Shown in pieces: positions 1 to 10,030 of a DNA stretch of 64,000 bases; within the stretch, counting starts at the first letter, position 1, and every line of letters begins with the position of its first letter. The stretch lies in assembly GCA_946407735.1 (NCBI GenBank), contig CAMJPL010000006.1:1-64000 (forward strand), in the 5' to 3' direction. Under the pieces are notes generated by a model. It saw only the letters and a list, made by a program, of their open reading frames with translations, was not told the DNA's origin and did no database searches. A program made the translations under genes and the position numbers. The stretch comes from an uncultured Clostridia bacterium. Lineage in GTDB: Bacteria; Bacillota; Clostridia; Oscillospirales; CAG-272.

Positions 1-594
1 ATACTTTCAGCTCCCTTACATCACTCATGTATCGTTCATGCCGATTTTGCCGCCACGGTCGACGTATGTCGGTCATATGAGCGGCATGTGAGTGATTTCA
101 TTGTAAAAACAATCAACATATGAGTATTCTCATCGAGAATACAGTCGGCGCATCGCGCTGCTCGCTGGAGCTGTTACGCTCCTTCGTTCCGCAAAGCTCG
201 CTTCACAAAATACGTTCCGCTCCTTCGTCCCGCGTCTCCTTCGTCCCGCGAAGCGGGACAATAATCGAAAATTTGCGCAGCAAATTTTCCTATTAGAGCC
301 TTCCCCCTCCGGGGGAAGGTGTCAAGCGGCTTCGCCGCTTGACAGATGAGGGCCCGTTCCGCGAAGCGGAACATTAATTGAGGCTTGCGGAGCAAGCCTT
401 CATATTAAGTTCTTCCCCCATTGGGGGGAGATGTCAGACGCGAAGCGTCTGACAGTGGAGGGGTTCCCCGAACGCCGAGTATTACATCCCCTCTTTTCAC
501 TCATCGTAGAAAAAGTTCATAGAAAACTTTCTCTTTCTGAGAAAGAAATCTCCCCCTCCCCCTCCCCCCCTCGTTTCACACAACAATCACCACA
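1..594. other. Left-edge intergenic region
   Basis: No convincing complete gene. On the minus strand a frame beginning with ATG at 76 stays open to the window edge, so the first codons of a gene could run off to the left, but there is too little to identify. Positions 243-453 are filled by short palindromes, described separately. Positions 480-560 contain a degenerate pyrimidine-rich hairpin reminiscent of the dispersed hairpin element found later in the window. Confidence 0.6.
243..453. repeat. Array of eight consecutive short palindromes
   Basis: Eight arm-loop-arm palindromes follow one another at 243-259, 267-289, 299-319, 321-343, 356-372, 381-399, 411-431 and 433-453, nearly all with a three-base loop. 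Two repeat units can be recognised, 299-352 and 411-462. Each consists of a CCCCC/GGGGG hairpin, then a GTC...GAC hairpin, then GACAG followed by a G-rich tail. This matches a class of dispersed palindromic repeat common in gut Clostridia. No protein is encoded with confidence. Confidence 0.75.
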
Positions 595-1068
595 ATGCAG
601 AACACCGAAAACCACTATTCCGCTGCTGACACGCAGATCAGCCTCTACACCGACGGCGCTTGCCGGGGGAATCCCGGGCCGGGCGGATGGGGCGCTGTTC
701 TTGTCTATGAAGGACATGAGAAGGAGCTCTCCGGCGGAGAGAAAGAGACCACCAACAACCGCATGGAGCTGACAGCCTGTATCGAAGGTCTCAAAGCCCT
801 CAAGCGCCCGTGCAGGGTCATTCTGACCACCGACTCGAAATATGTATGCGACGCCGTGACGAAAGGCTGGGCCGTCTCATGGCGGAGAAGGGGCTGGGTC
901 AAGGGCGACAAAAAGCCGGCGCTGAACCCCGATCTCTGGGAGACGCTGCTCGGTCTTCTAGAAGTCCACGACGTCAGCTTCGTATGGGTCAAGGGGCATG
1001 CCGGACATCCGTACAACGAGCGCTGCGACAGGCTCGCGACGGCTCAGGCGGACAGATACAGGGCCTGA
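595..1068 (+). CDS. rnhA: Ribonuclease HI
   Basis: Cleaves the RNA strand of RNA-DNA hybrids, removing primers and R-loops in the cytoplasm. At 157 residues it has the usual single-domain length. All four metal-binding acidic positions are visible in order: Asp in [16 protein letters not shown] (about residue 19), Glu in NRMELTAC, Asp in TTDSKYV, and Asp in the C-terminal ERCDRLA, preceded by the WVKGHAGHP loop. No N-terminal hybrid-binding domain is present. There is no clear Shine-Dalgarno before the ATG, but the family N-terminus fits this start. It is followed after 40 bases by a toxin-antitoxin pair with its own ribosome binding site, so an operon link is uncertain. Confidence 0.95.
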   Translation: MQNTENHYSAADTQISLYTDGACRGNPGPGGWGAVLVYEGHEKELSGGEKETTNNRMELTACIEGLKALKRPCRVILTTDSKYVCDAVTKGWAVSWRRRGWVKGDKKPALNPDLWETLLGLLEVHDVSFVWVKGHAGHPYNERCDRLATAQADRYRA

Positions 1069-1108
1069 TATCCGGAGCGGACCGACGGATATATTAAAGG
1101 AGTTTGTT

Positions 1109-1363
1109 ATGTGTCAGATCTCAATAGATATACCAAGCGCCGTTCTTTACGATACCAAGATGGGGCCCGATGAGGCGGCGGATTTCGCGAGAAAAGCGGT
1201 GGCTCTGAACTATTATTCCAAAAGAGGCGTTTCGCTCGGCTACTGCGCTCAGATAGCCGGTATGGGCAAACAGGATTTTATACGGTTCCTCGGGGAAAAC
1301 GGCGTTTCGATATTCCATTTCGACAATAAAGATGAATTTATTGAGGAAATGAATAATGCCTGA
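1109..1363 (+). CDS. UPF0175-family antitoxin-like protein
   Basis: An 84-residue protein of the UPF0175 type, commonly the small partner of DUF3368 nuclease-like proteins. The N-terminus is a short beta strand segment, followed by a helical region with a helix-turn-helix-like stretch (SLGYCAQIAGMGKQDFIRFL) and an acidic C-terminus. The ATG at 1109 follows AAAGGAG at 1096-1102, an excellent Shine-Dalgarno, which overrides a longer upstream frame. Its stop overlaps the next start by 8 bases, as in translationally coupled type II modules. Role as antitoxin is inferred from family and arrangement. Confidence 0.8.
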   Translation: MCQISIDIPSAVLYDTKMGPDEAADFARKAVALNYYSKRGVSLGYCAQIAGMGKQDFIRFLGENGVSIFHFDNKDEFIEEMNNA

Positions 1364-1838
1364 GGTTGTCTCCAATACAACGCCGCTCATATCGCTCGCC
1401 GATATCGGACTTCTGTGGGTGCTGAAGGAGCTGTACAGGGAGATCCGCATCCCGGAGGCGGTAATGAATGAGATCATATCCGATCCGGCGAGATCGGAGG
1501 TTTCTTCCAGCGGGTGGATTAAAGTCTGTCCTGTCCCCGAATCTCCCGGGAAAAGGATATACAGCTCGCGTCTGCACGCCGGGGAGGTCGGGACGATAAT
1601 ACTCGCCGAGACGCTTCACGCCGATCTCGTGCTGATGGACGACAACGCCGCGAAAAAGACGGCGAAATATCTCGGAATGAAGGTCACCGGGACTCTGGGA
1701 GTGATCATGAGAGCGAAGCGTGAGGGGCTGATCGACGCCGTTGAGCCGTATCTTCGCGCTCTTATCGAGGACGGCATGTATATCAGCCCGAAAATAATAG
1801 ATTATGTGTTGACCGAATCCGGCGAATCGCAGCCGTGA
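1356..1838 (+). CDS. DUF3368 PIN-like toxin-type protein
   Basis: A 160-residue PIN-fold relative (DUF3368). The N-terminal VVSNTTPLISLADIG carries the strand-loop pattern of PIN nucleases with Asn where many have the first Asp. Conserved acidic residues follow in PEAVMNEI, at LHAGEVGTIILAE, and in DLVLMDDNAAKKTA, the typical second metal-binding cluster. It overlaps the upstream UPF0175 gene by 8 bases, so the two are almost certainly co-translated. The likely role is RNA cleavage neutralised by the partner, as in VapBC-like modules. The reaction itself is inferred. Confidence 0.8.
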   Translation: MPEVVSNTTPLISLADIGLLWVLKELYREIRIPEAVMNEIISDPARSEVSSSGWIKVCPVPESPGKRIYSSRLHAGEVGTIILAETLHADLVLMDDNAAKKTAKYLGMKVTGTLGVIMRAKREGLIDAVEPYLRALIEDGMYISPKIIDYVLTESGESQP

Positions 1839-1856
1839 CAACTGAAAGCTTTTCCC

Positions 1857-3107
1857 ATGCGAAAATCACGCATATATAAAAAACGCTCGCGCGCCCGGTG
1901 GATAGGGCCGCTCATCGCCGTGCTGGCGACGCTGCTCGTCGTCGGCATGCTCTGGCTCATCGCGGCGTTCAGCCAGGCGCCGCTCATCGCCTACTGGCGC
2001 GGGATATATATAGAGACGGCGATGACCACCGCCGACCACCAGTGGCTGGCGACGATGTTCTTCCCGCAGTCTGCGATAGACGAGGCTATGCTGAGCTCCG
2101 TCCCGCGGAACGAGGACATCATCGGCGGAGCCGAATATCTCGAGACGGTCGCGGACGAGGAGACCGAGATCGTCACGGCGATCGAGACCTTCGCGTCACC
2201 CGAGGACGAACCGGAGGAGATCATCACCGAGCCGCCGGAGACATCGCCGCCCGAGACGAAGGCGCCGGAGACTACCGCCGTTCCCGAGACCGAAGCTCCG
2301 CTGCCGAAGGCTCCCGACAACAAATATCACAACACCGAGTCCGACATCCTCGGTCTCGGCTTCATCAAAGCCGGTGTGAAGGATTACGCCGGATATACGG
2401 TCAATACCGTCGATGTAAGCGAGGGGCTTTATATCGCCGACGTCTCCGGCAACGGATACAAAGGCAAGGTCATGCTTATAGACGACCCGTCGAGGGTGTT
2501 CGTCGGACGCACGATCTACGCCGCCGAGGGAACAAGGATCCGCAAGATGGCGTCTTATTACGTGGCGATAGCAGGGATAAACGGCAGCGGCTTCCCCGAT
2601 CCCGACGGCACCGGCGACGGGCATATGCCGATGGGCACTGCGGCGTCGCAGGGCGTCATCTGGGGACAGTACGCCAACTTCTTCGGCTCGGTCGTCATGA
2701 CGAAGTCAGATAAGCTGGTCGTCGGAAACATCAGCATATGGAAGAACTACGCCATACGCGACGGCATACAGTTCGGGCCGATACTTATCGCCGACGGCGA
2801 GAAGCGGGTCAAGGGCAGCGCCGGGTACGGCATCCAGCCGCGCACAGCGATAGGCCAGCGCGACGACGGAGTCATCGTCATGCTGGTGATAGACGGCCGC
2901 GATCCCGCCCGCAGCCTCGGCTGCACGGTCGGCGAATGCGCCGAGATACTCGAGCGCTACGGCTGCGTCAACGCCGCCTGCTGCGACGGCGGCTCGTCGT
3001 CGGTCATGGAGTACGACGGCGCCGTTATAAACAAAAACTGCTCGAAAAACCCCGAATACGGCAGACGTCTGCCGAACGCATGGCTCGTCAGGAGCAAGAA
3101 CGGATAA
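1857..3107 (+). CDS. Membrane-anchored phosphodiester glycosidase (NAGPA domain)
   Basis: A 416-residue surface protein. It has a basic N-terminus with one membrane helix (about residues 18-40), then a Pro/Glu/Thr-rich spacer (about 95-150) that probably crosses the wall, then a C-terminal NAGPA domain (about 195-416). The domain is recognisable by IAGINGSGFPDPDG, QFGPILIADGE, RTAIGQRDDGVIVMLVIDGR and the terminal ACCDGGSSSVM. Family members hydrolyse GlcNAc-phosphodiester or related linkages and often act on surface polysaccharide. The specific substrate is unknown. It starts the three-gene + strand group ending at 4712, all with membrane segments. Confidence 0.85.
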   Translation: MRKSRIYKKRSRARWIGPLIAVLATLLVVGMLWLIAAFSQAPLIAYWRGIYIETAMTTADHQWLATMFFPQSAIDEAMLSSVPRNEDIIGGAEYLETVADEETEIVTAIETFASPEDEPEEIITEPPETSPPETKAPETTAVPETEAPLPKAPDNKYHNTESDILGLGFIKAGVKDYAGYTVNTVDVSEGLYIADVSGNGYKGKVMLIDDPSRVFVGRTIYAAEGTRIRKMASYYVAIAGINGSGFPDPDGTGDGHMPMGTAASQGVIWGQYANFFGSVVMTKSDKLVVGNISIWKNYAIRDGIQFGPILIADGEKRVKGSAGYGIQPRTAIGQRDDGVIVMLVIDGRDPARSLGCTVGECAEILERYGCVNAACCDGGSSSVMEYDGAVINKNCSKNPEYGRRLPNAWLVRSKNG

Positions 3108-3143
3108 AATCATTCATATAACGCGAGGTGGGACCAACATTAA

Positions 3144-3818
3144 ATGCAGGACAGAAGAAAGACTATCCTCCTTCTCTCGGCGATAGGCGCCGTCGTCATC
3201 GCCATAATCGTTATCCTTATCATCGGCCTCAGCGGCGGCAAGACGCAGTCCCCGGCGCCTGAGACGCCGTTATCTGAGCCGCAGAGCGGCGGCTCGCAGG
3301 GAAAGCGGATAATCGACGTCCAGCGGCAGGTGCTGATAAACGATATCGAGGAAGGCATCTGCGACATGGGGCTGCTCGTCACGCAGGAATACTATTTCAC
3401 CGACGCCGTGACGCAGTCGAAGATCAAGACGCTGTTCAGCATCCCGCTCGGCTTTACCGAAACGTCGTATGTCGCCACATATGACGGCGTCGTGACGGCC
3501 GGACTCGATTTTTCCCTCGCCTCCGTCTCGCTCGATCCCGACGGCAGGACGGTCACGGTCAGCCTGCCGAAGGCGGAGATACAGAGCGTCGACATCGACC
3601 CGAACAGCTTTGTGCTGTATTCCGAGAAGCACGGCTTCGGCAATCCGCTTTCGGTGTCTGAGTTCAACGGCTCGCTCGCCGATCTGGAAAACCGCGCGAA
3701 GGAGCGGGCGGCCGAGCGCGGCGTGATCGAAAAGGCAGATGAGAACGCCAGAAAGATCGTGAGCAACTTCATCGGCGGCCTGCTCGATCCCGATCTGTAC
3801 GATATAATATGGGCATAA
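3144..3818 (+). CDS. DUF4230 membrane-anchored protein
   Basis: A 224-residue protein with one N-terminal membrane helix (about residues 6-27) and an extracytoplasmic domain resembling DUF4230. That domain includes the stretch QRQVLINDIEEGICDMGLL, the LVTQEYYFTD segment, and a central beta-rich part with GLDFSLASVSLDPDGRTVTV. DUF4230 has no established biochemical function. GAGGTGG upstream of the ATG serves as ribosome binding site. It is 36 bases after the glycosidase gene and 18 bases before the next membrane protein, so all three are likely one transcript. Confidence 0.65.
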   Translation: MQDRRKTILLLSAIGAVVIAIIVILIIGLSGGKTQSPAPETPLSEPQSGGSQGKRIIDVQRQVLINDIEEGICDMGLLVTQEYYFTDAVTQSKIKTLFSIPLGFTETSYVATYDGVVTAGLDFSLASVSLDPDGRTVTVSLPKAEIQSVDIDPNSFVLYSEKHGFGNPLSVSEFNGSLADLENRAKERAAERGVIEKADENARKIVSNFIGGLLDPDLYDIIWA

Positions 3819-3836
3819 GGGGTAAGGGGAGAACAG

Positions 3837-4712
3837 ATGGACAGATTTCTTTTGAAGGTTCTTCTCTCGCTTCTGCTGGTGCTGCTGGCGGCCTTCTCGT
3901 TTTTCATCGTCTCGGGTCTCGTCGACACATCGGCGCTGAGCAGCTACCTCGTTTCCTCTATTGACGACAAGACCACGACCGTCATGAAGCTCACCTCGGC
4001 TTCCGCCGCCGTCTCCGCCGGAGTGTCGGCGATCCCCGGCGACACGGCTACGCCGATAGCCGAGAAGCTGGCCGATCTGACGGGATATTTTCTCATCATC
4101 TTAAGCGTCCTTTATACCGAGAAGGCGCTCGTCGGGCTGTTCGGGGCCGCCGTGTTCAAGGTGCTGGTGCCGATAGCCTGCGGGCTCGGGATCCTCGGCG
4201 TGCTGTTCTGGCGCAGGGGAGGCGTCCTTGCGAAGAACCTCGCGCTGTTCGCTCTTGCCCTCACCATCACGATCCCGGCGAGCCTTCTCATCGCCGACGG
4301 CGTTTACGGCAGCTATTCCTCGCGTCTCGGCGAGACGATATCGTCATCTGAGGCGCTGAGCGAGCAGACGGCGCCGCTGGCCGAGGCGGACAAGGACGCT
4401 TCGGTCATATCCGGATTTCTCAGCCGGATATCCGAGACGGCGACCAGTCTGTCGGAAAAGGCCGCCGATCTGCTGAACCGCTACGTCGAGTCGGTGGCGA
4501 TACTTGTGGTGACGAGCTGCGTGCTGCCGATTCTGGGGATCATCTTCATACTGTGGATATTGAAGATCCTGTTCGGCGTCGATGTCCTTGCCCGCGTCCC
4601 GGCGGCGCGGGATGAGAAAAGAAACGACGGCGGACCGTGTGCAAAGGACACGTCCGCGCCGGAAAAATCCGCGCCGGACGTATCAGGCAGAAATCTGCCG
4701 AAGAAAAGGTGA
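3837..4712 (+). CDS. Multi-pass membrane protein of unknown function
   Basis: A 291-residue protein not assignable to a known family. Hydrophobic segments lie at about residues 6-28, 80-95, 100-125, 132-155 and 215-245. Between the last two is a Ser/Ala/Glu-rich extracytoplasmic loop with coiled-coil character. The cytoplasmic C-terminus is charged and disordered. A good ribosome binding site (AAGGGGAGA) precedes the ATG. It closes the group begun at 1857 and is followed by a strong bidirectional terminator, which supports transcription with DUF4230 and the glycosidase. An envelope role is inferred only from that context. Confidence 0.6.
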   Translation: MDRFLLKVLLSLLLVLLAAFSFFIVSGLVDTSALSSYLVSSIDDKTTTVMKLTSASAAVSAGVSAIPGDTATPIAEKLADLTGYFLIILSVLYTEKALVGLFGAAVFKVLVPIACGLGILGVLFWRRGGVLAKNLALFALALTITIPASLLIADGVYGSYSSRLGETISSSEALSEQTAPLAEADKDASVISGFLSRISETATSLSEKAADLLNRYVESVAILVVTSCVLPILGIIFILWILKILFGVDVLARVPAARDEKRNDGGPCAKDTSAPEKSAPDVSGRNLPKKR

Positions 4713-4739
4713 CACATCCCGAAAAAATCATAAAAACAC

Positions 4740-4775
4740 ATCCCGAAGCCCAATGGCTCCGGGATGATTTTGTTT
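4740..4775. terminator. Bidirectional terminator
   Basis: Stem ATCCCG-AGCC pairs with GGCT-CGGGAT around the loop CAAT, followed by GATTTTGTTT on the plus strand. Read on the minus strand it is followed by GTGTTTTTATGATTTTTTC. It separates the convergent genes ending at 4712 (+) and 4782 (-). Confidence 0.75.
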
Positions 4776-4781
4776 CCGCCG

Positions 4782-5009
4782 CTATTTCTTTCCCCATTTG
4801 CCGACCTTTTCGGCGGCCGCCTTGTAGCGAAGCACCTGCGTCACCGAGATGGGGATCCATACGACCGTCCCGATCAGGTGGATGTAGAACCCGGCTCCCG
4901 CCGTAGCGCCGGTTATGAGATCGACGACGAGCAGCGCCGCGAATATCGCCGCGACAGAGCAGCAGGCGAACATGGAGGAACGCGCGTCCTTGTATTCTTT
5001 TTCGTTCAT
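4782..5009 (-). CDS. Small two-helix membrane protein
   Basis: A 75-residue protein with two hydrophobic segments (about residues 14-34 and 41-60) and a basic C-terminus (KAAAEKVGKWGKK). It is unrecognised and no catalytic motif is visible. It is convergent with the preceding + strand group across a bidirectional terminator, and downstream of the GNAT gene at a 76-base gap. Kept as real because the reading frame matches the hydrophobic pattern and the downstream terminator lies close to the stop. Confidence 0.5.
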   Translation of the reverse strand: MNEKEYKDARSSMFACCSVAAIFAALLVVDLITGATAGAGFYIHLIGTVVWIPISVTQVLRYKAAAEKVGKWGKK

Positions 5010-5085
5010 GGCAAGATGTTATTTTTCTCTCTTTCTTCCGGTGAGTCTTCGGTGATATTTTGCCGCCTGTATCAGCTTCCAATGA

Positions 5086-5514
5086 TCATATCTCATATAC
5101 CCATCTCTGCAGCCCGTCTTCATCTGCCGCACGGCGGAATCCGCAGGAGCGGAAAAGCGCGGCGGAGGCTGTGTTTTCCGGTTCGATGTACGCTTCGGCT
5201 CCTGTGCAGCCGTATTCGCCGAGACGGCGGCAGAGATCGCTTATCACCTGTTTTCCGATGCCCTGACGCCGCATGTCGGGCACAACGGTTATCATCACGC
5301 TGAGCGATCTGTCCGGGCTTTCGGCGTGAAGCACGGCGCAGAGGCGGCCATTTGTATATATCTTATAGAAATACACGCCGTCGGTTCCGGTGACATAAGT
5401 GAAATAGCTGTCCGCGTCGATGGAGACGAACCGTTCGCCTGACAGCATATCCCGAATCGCCGGTACGTCGGGATCGCCGGCTGACGTCAGGCGGCGAAAG
5501 ATAAGTTCGTGCAT
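5086..5514 (-). CDS. GNAT-family N-acetyltransferase
   Basis: A 142-residue single-domain GNAT enzyme that would transfer an acetyl group from acetyl-CoA to an unknown amine. The acetyl-CoA-binding motif A is visible as VVPDMRRQGIGKQVI (about residues 77-91), and the C-terminal motif B region contains NTASAALFRSCGFRR, a typical GNAT ending. The N-terminal strand-helix segment RRLTSAGDPDVPAIRDML is mirrored in the broken copy at 6328-6424. It sits in a run of minus-strand genes without obvious pathway context, so substrate cannot be inferred. Confidence 0.85.
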   Translation of the reverse strand: MHELIFRRLTSAGDPDVPAIRDMLSGERFVSIDADSYFTYVTGTDGVYFYKIYTNGRLCAVLHAESPDRSLSVMITVVPDMRRQGIGKQVISDLCRRLGEYGCTGAEAYIEPENTASAALFRSCGFRRAADEDGLQRWVYEI

Positions 5515-5533
5515 TACAGATTTAGCTGTTTTG

Positions 5534-6184
5534 TTATTTTCTTCGTGTCAGTCTGCGGTTTTCTTCCGGTGTGCCGTTCGCCGTCTGTATGAGCTGCTGC
5601 TTAATATTATCCGTCAGCCCGAAGTTGGATCTGGCTTTTTCAAGATCACCGCCTGCGGCGAGACGGGCGGGGATCACAAAATATCCCGCGTAACCGGAGC
5701 CCTGATCGCCATGCTCCTTCTTTCTCTTTTCGATCTCCTCGGAAAAGACCTGATCTGTCAAAGCTTTTTCAATATACGGTTCCAGCGCTTCAAAAGATGA
5801 GATGGAATCTATCTCAGACGACGCTCTCCTGCTTTTTGCAAAAAGATATATTCCCCCGGCTGCGAAACCGACGGCGAAAAGGAGCGGCGCGATGAAATTG
5901 CCGAGAGGCGCTTCCGGCTTTTTCATCAGAATCGCGAGAACGGCTATGACAGCGCCGATAACGATCAAAGCGATACCAGACAGCGGAGAAGCGCTGAAAC
6001 TCAGATTTTCCTTGATCTTTCTTCCGGTGATGACCGCGTCTCTCGGCTCACTTACCGATTGCTCGATCCTTACGCGGCTGCCGGAGCTGTATTCCTCCTT
6101 GCGCGCGATAACGAAGTATTCCCCCCAGACAGCGTCGTCCGGTACGTTTTCCCGTACCCAGGACGGCAGTTTATTGTCAGCCAT
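5534..6184 (-). CDS. Two-helix membrane protein of unknown function
   Basis: A 216-residue protein not assignable to a family. A cytoplasmic N-terminal part (about 1-65) with a beta-rich look (EYFVIARKEE) is followed by two membrane helices (about 72-90 and 98-118) and a charged C-terminal region. The frame extends upstream to 6424, but GGGGAGG immediately before the ATG at 6184 is a far better start. The 80 extra upstream residues are the decayed GNAT fragment plus a degenerate hairpin element, so this gene appears to have arisen next to, not from, that fragment. Confidence 0.6.
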   Translation of the reverse strand: MADNKLPSWVRENVPDDAVWGEYFVIARKEEYSSGSRVRIEQSVSEPRDAVITGRKIKENLSFSASPLSGIALIVIGAVIAVLAILMKKPEAPLGNFIAPLLFAVGFAAGGIYLFAKSRRASSEIDSISSFEALEPYIEKALTDQVFSEEIEKRKKEHGDQGSGYAGYFVIPARLAAGGDLEKARSNFGLTDNIKQQLIQTANGTPEENRRLTRRK

Positions 6185-6268
6185 GAATATCCTCCCCCTG
6201 TTTATTACGGCATATGCGTGATATATATTGTTTTCAGTAAATAATCTTTCTGAAGCAGACAGGCGTTC

Positions 6269-6424
6269 GGGGGGAGGGAAAACCTTTTTCTTCAAAAACA
6301 GTTCTCCTCCCCTTCCGATTGAAGGAAAACAATCATTCCTATCTGTCGAAACGTATCGCTCGCGCATGAGGATGTCACGCATCGGCGGCGCATCCGGATC
6401 ACCGGGCGTGATCAGGCGGGCCAC
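6269..6424 (-). pseudogene. 5'-fragment of a GNAT acetyltransferase
   Basis: The translated segment 6424-6328 reads RLITPGDPDAPPMRDIL, then MRERYVSTDRNDCF. It aligns residue by residue with the N-terminus of the intact acetyltransferase at 5514 (RRLTSAGDPDVPAIRDML, then SGERFVSIDADSYF). After about 32 codons similarity ends at a degenerate copy of the dispersed hairpin element (6269-6320), and the acetyl-CoA-binding half is missing. This looks like a duplicated paralogue truncated by rearrangement. Confidence 0.7.
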
Positions 6425-6432
6425 AGATAAGT

Positions 6433-7590
6433 TCAGGTATTGTAGAATGACGGCATATAGACGATATCCCAGATTTCCCCGTTCTCGTCAACGGCCTTAT
6501 CGCTCGATACGAATGATAAGATAAACACATACGCGATAAAGGCGATCAGTTCCAGCAGCTGATTGATGAACGCGACCGTGAACATGACTGCCCAGACGCC
6601 GACCAATATAAACACGAGATGAACCGCCATCTGCGTCAGAACAATGATCGCGTATCTCAGCGGCGTGATTTTCAGCTTTTTGCGGCGGCGCGCCGTGATT
6701 ATACCGTCGGCTATGAATTTCCTGACCGACAGGAGAAGCAGGATGATGCAGACTGCGATCGTCACGACCCTGTGGTCTCTTATAAACTGTCCCGCGGCGC
6801 TTAGGTCGTAGAGATAGAGCAGAGAGCTTATGCCGGGCACATTTATCGCCGTAAGCAGCGCCAGCACCGAAAGGTCGGCGACGGTGAGAGTCAGGAGTTT
6901 TATCATTCCGTCTCTCCGGCTCTCCATTATGACGAATTTTCTCTCCAGCTTCGGGACGATTATAAGTCCCAGGATGAACAGCACTATCCCGACGATCAGC
7001 TTCGCGGCATAGTGCATGACAAGCCCGCCTCGGGTATAGCTTACGCTGCCGATCACGGCGTTTTCGGCTTTCAAAGCAAATCCCAGTTCGATTTTGTTCG
7101 GTCTTGAGACGATGCTCTCCGCCGTGTTCGTTCTGCTGATCAGGGTGCCGTCGGCGCTGTACAGTCTGTATTCAAAGGTGTGGCCCGTTTTGCCGTGAAA
7201 AGAGGAGCAATTCAGTCTGTAATGCTGTGTTTCGCCGTTCTCTATGCTTCCTTCGAGGATCGTGAATCTTTCATTCGGGTACGCCGGAGTTCCGCCGGCC
7301 AGCAGCTCGAGCGTATAGGGGCTGCCGCTGTCGGAGGATGATACATCGCCGACAGGATTTTCGCCGTTCTCCGCCGCTGCCGGACGTCCGTATTCTATAT
7401 CGAACTCAAAAGTGATTCTGAACGGCGCGTAGAACTCGGATAAAACCAGATTGTTTTCCGGGATCAGCTCATGCTTCTCCGATCTGTCGCTTTTGTCTGT
7501 CTGAACGCCCTTGACCCATATGATCAGGAGGAAAATAACGGCGGCGATAAGGGCTATCCTGACGGCGATCCTTTTTTCAGCTTTGTCCAT
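6433..7590 (-). CDS. Multi-pass membrane protein of unknown function
   Basis: A 385-residue protein. It has one N-terminal helix (about 9-27), then an extracytoplasmic beta-rich domain (about 45-185) with an FEFDIEYGRPAAA start, then four to five membrane helices (about 195-370), one ending in VPKLERKF, and a short cytoplasmic tail. No family recognised. It is 122 bases downstream of gnd on the same strand, separated by a hairpin element, so probably independently expressed. Confidence 0.6.
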   Translation of the reverse strand: MDKAEKRIAVRIALIAAVIFLLIIWVKGVQTDKSDRSEKHELIPENNLVLSEFYAPFRITFEFDIEYGRPAAAENGENPVGDVSSSDSGSPYTLELLAGGTPAYPNERFTILEGSIENGETQHYRLNCSSFHGKTGHTFEYRLYSADGTLISRTNTAESIVSRPNKIELGFALKAENAVIGSVSYTRGGLVMHYAAKLIVGIVLFILGLIIVPKLERKFVIMESRRDGMIKLLTLTVADLSVLALLTAINVPGISSLLYLYDLSAAGQFIRDHRVVTIAVCIILLLLSVRKFIADGIITARRRKKLKITPLRYAIIVLTQMAVHLVFILVGVWAVMFTVAFINQLLELIAFIAYVFILSFVSSDKAVDENGEIWDIVYMPSFYNT

Positions 7591-7628
7591 TCATCTGCTT
7601 CCTTACTGCGGTAAAAATGGAAAGTATA

Positions 7629-7698
7629 AAAAGTCTTGGGAAAAGAGGGGGTGCGGGGGAGAAGAACCTTTCTTCAGAAAGGTTCTTCTCCCCCGCGT
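7629..7698. repeat. Hairpin element copy 1
   Basis: Leader AAAAGTCTTGGGAAAAG, then a 21-bp perfectly paired stem (7653-7673 with 7676-7696) whose tip is CTTCAG. The hairpin side is 16 bases after the stop of gnd. Confidence 0.85.
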
Positions 7699-7712
7699 TA
7701 ATAATCTCTCTC

Positions 7713-9176
<1,464 letters not shown>

Positions 9177-9291
9177 GATATTCGCGTCCTTTCTGAGTGG
9201 GTGTGTATAGTTGGGTGTTGGTTATTCGGCGTCAGCATGCGTGACCGGAGATCACGCCATGATCCTTGATTATGCAAAGCTTATCCAGTGT

Positions 9292-9723
9292 TTATTCGTC
9301 AAGTTCGCTGATAAGCAGAATTCTTGTTTCGCTGCACTGACGAAGCTGTTTGTCGTTTGTAAGAAAGACATCGGCCATGCAGCGCATCGACGTGCTGATC
9401 TGAAGGGCGTCCATGCTTTTGAAGGAGCTGTATTTTCCTCTCAATCTGGCGGCGGTGTCGGCTACGGTATCGTCTATGCCGATCACATTGATCTTCAGCT
9501 CGTTCAGCATATCATCGTATGCTTTGATCAGGTCATATCTTCCCGTTCTGTAAGGATGTACGCAGAATTCGGCGCGCGTTATGACTGATGTAAAAAAGCC
9601 GCAGCCGTCCCGATTCCATTTTAATATCGAGGAAACGAGCTTATTATAATATTCCCCGTTGTTTTCTATCAGATAGATGACCGGCGCGGTGTCAAGATAG
9701 ATACGCTTATACCCTGTCATCAT
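9292..9723 (-). CDS. PIN-domain toxin
   Basis: About 143 residues with a VapC-like PIN fold. The first metal-binding Asp is in RIYLDTAPVIYLIEN, a Glu is in TRAEFCVHP, and an Asp is in SSFKSMDALQISTSM. The last acidic position is less clear in DVFLTNDKQLRQ. These proteins are typically RNases with tRNA or mRNA targets. The ATG at 9723 lies inside the end of the upstream antitoxin gene and follows GGGAG, so the two are translationally coupled. An alternative ATG is at 9741. Confidence 0.8.
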   Translation of the reverse strand: MMTGYKRIYLDTAPVIYLIENNGEYYNKLVSSILKWNRDGCGFFTSVITRAEFCVHPYRTGRYDLIKAYDDMLNELKINVIGIDDTVADTAARLRGKYSSFKSMDALQISTSMRCMADVFLTNDKQLRQCSETRILLISELDE

Positions 9724-9919
9724 TCCGCAGCTCCCGTACATATTCGTCGGCGCGGTTTCCTCGTTCGGTCGGGATATGGAATTTCGAGAAGTCTATATCC
9801 CCGGCAGGATGGGATTCTGTTCCGCCTTCAGAAAATTTGCGCAGTATCCTGCAGATGATCACAAGATCGTCCTCCTGTATCGTATCCAAAAGCCGTATCG
9901 CTTCCTGTTTTGCTGTCAT
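9707..9919 (-). CDS. Antitoxin of PIN pair
   Basis: A 70-residue acidic protein whose gene overlaps the start of the PIN gene by 17 bases. The N-terminal helix-rich part (AIRLLDTIQEDDLVIICRIL) looks like a dimerisation or DNA-binding segment. The C-terminal stretch, with FSKFHIPTERGNRADEYVREL, fits a toxin-embracing tail. The family is not named with confidence. The antitoxin role is inferred from size, order and overlap. Confidence 0.65.
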   Translation of the reverse strand: MTAKQEAIRLLDTIQEDDLVIICRILRKFSEGGTESHPAGDIDFSKFHIPTERGNRADEYVRELRNDDRV

Positions 9920-10030
9920 GATACTTTCCGGATCCTTTCCGTATTTTGCAGTTCGTTTTCCCGATGTCCCCGTCAGGCGCTCTGCCGGGATTTGCCGAAT
10001 AAATATATGATCAAGCCGCCGGGGATGGGC

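Noticed and set aside
243-453. CRISPR array
   Set aside because: The repeats are nested palindromes of different sequence with no equal-length spacers, and no cas genes exist in the window.
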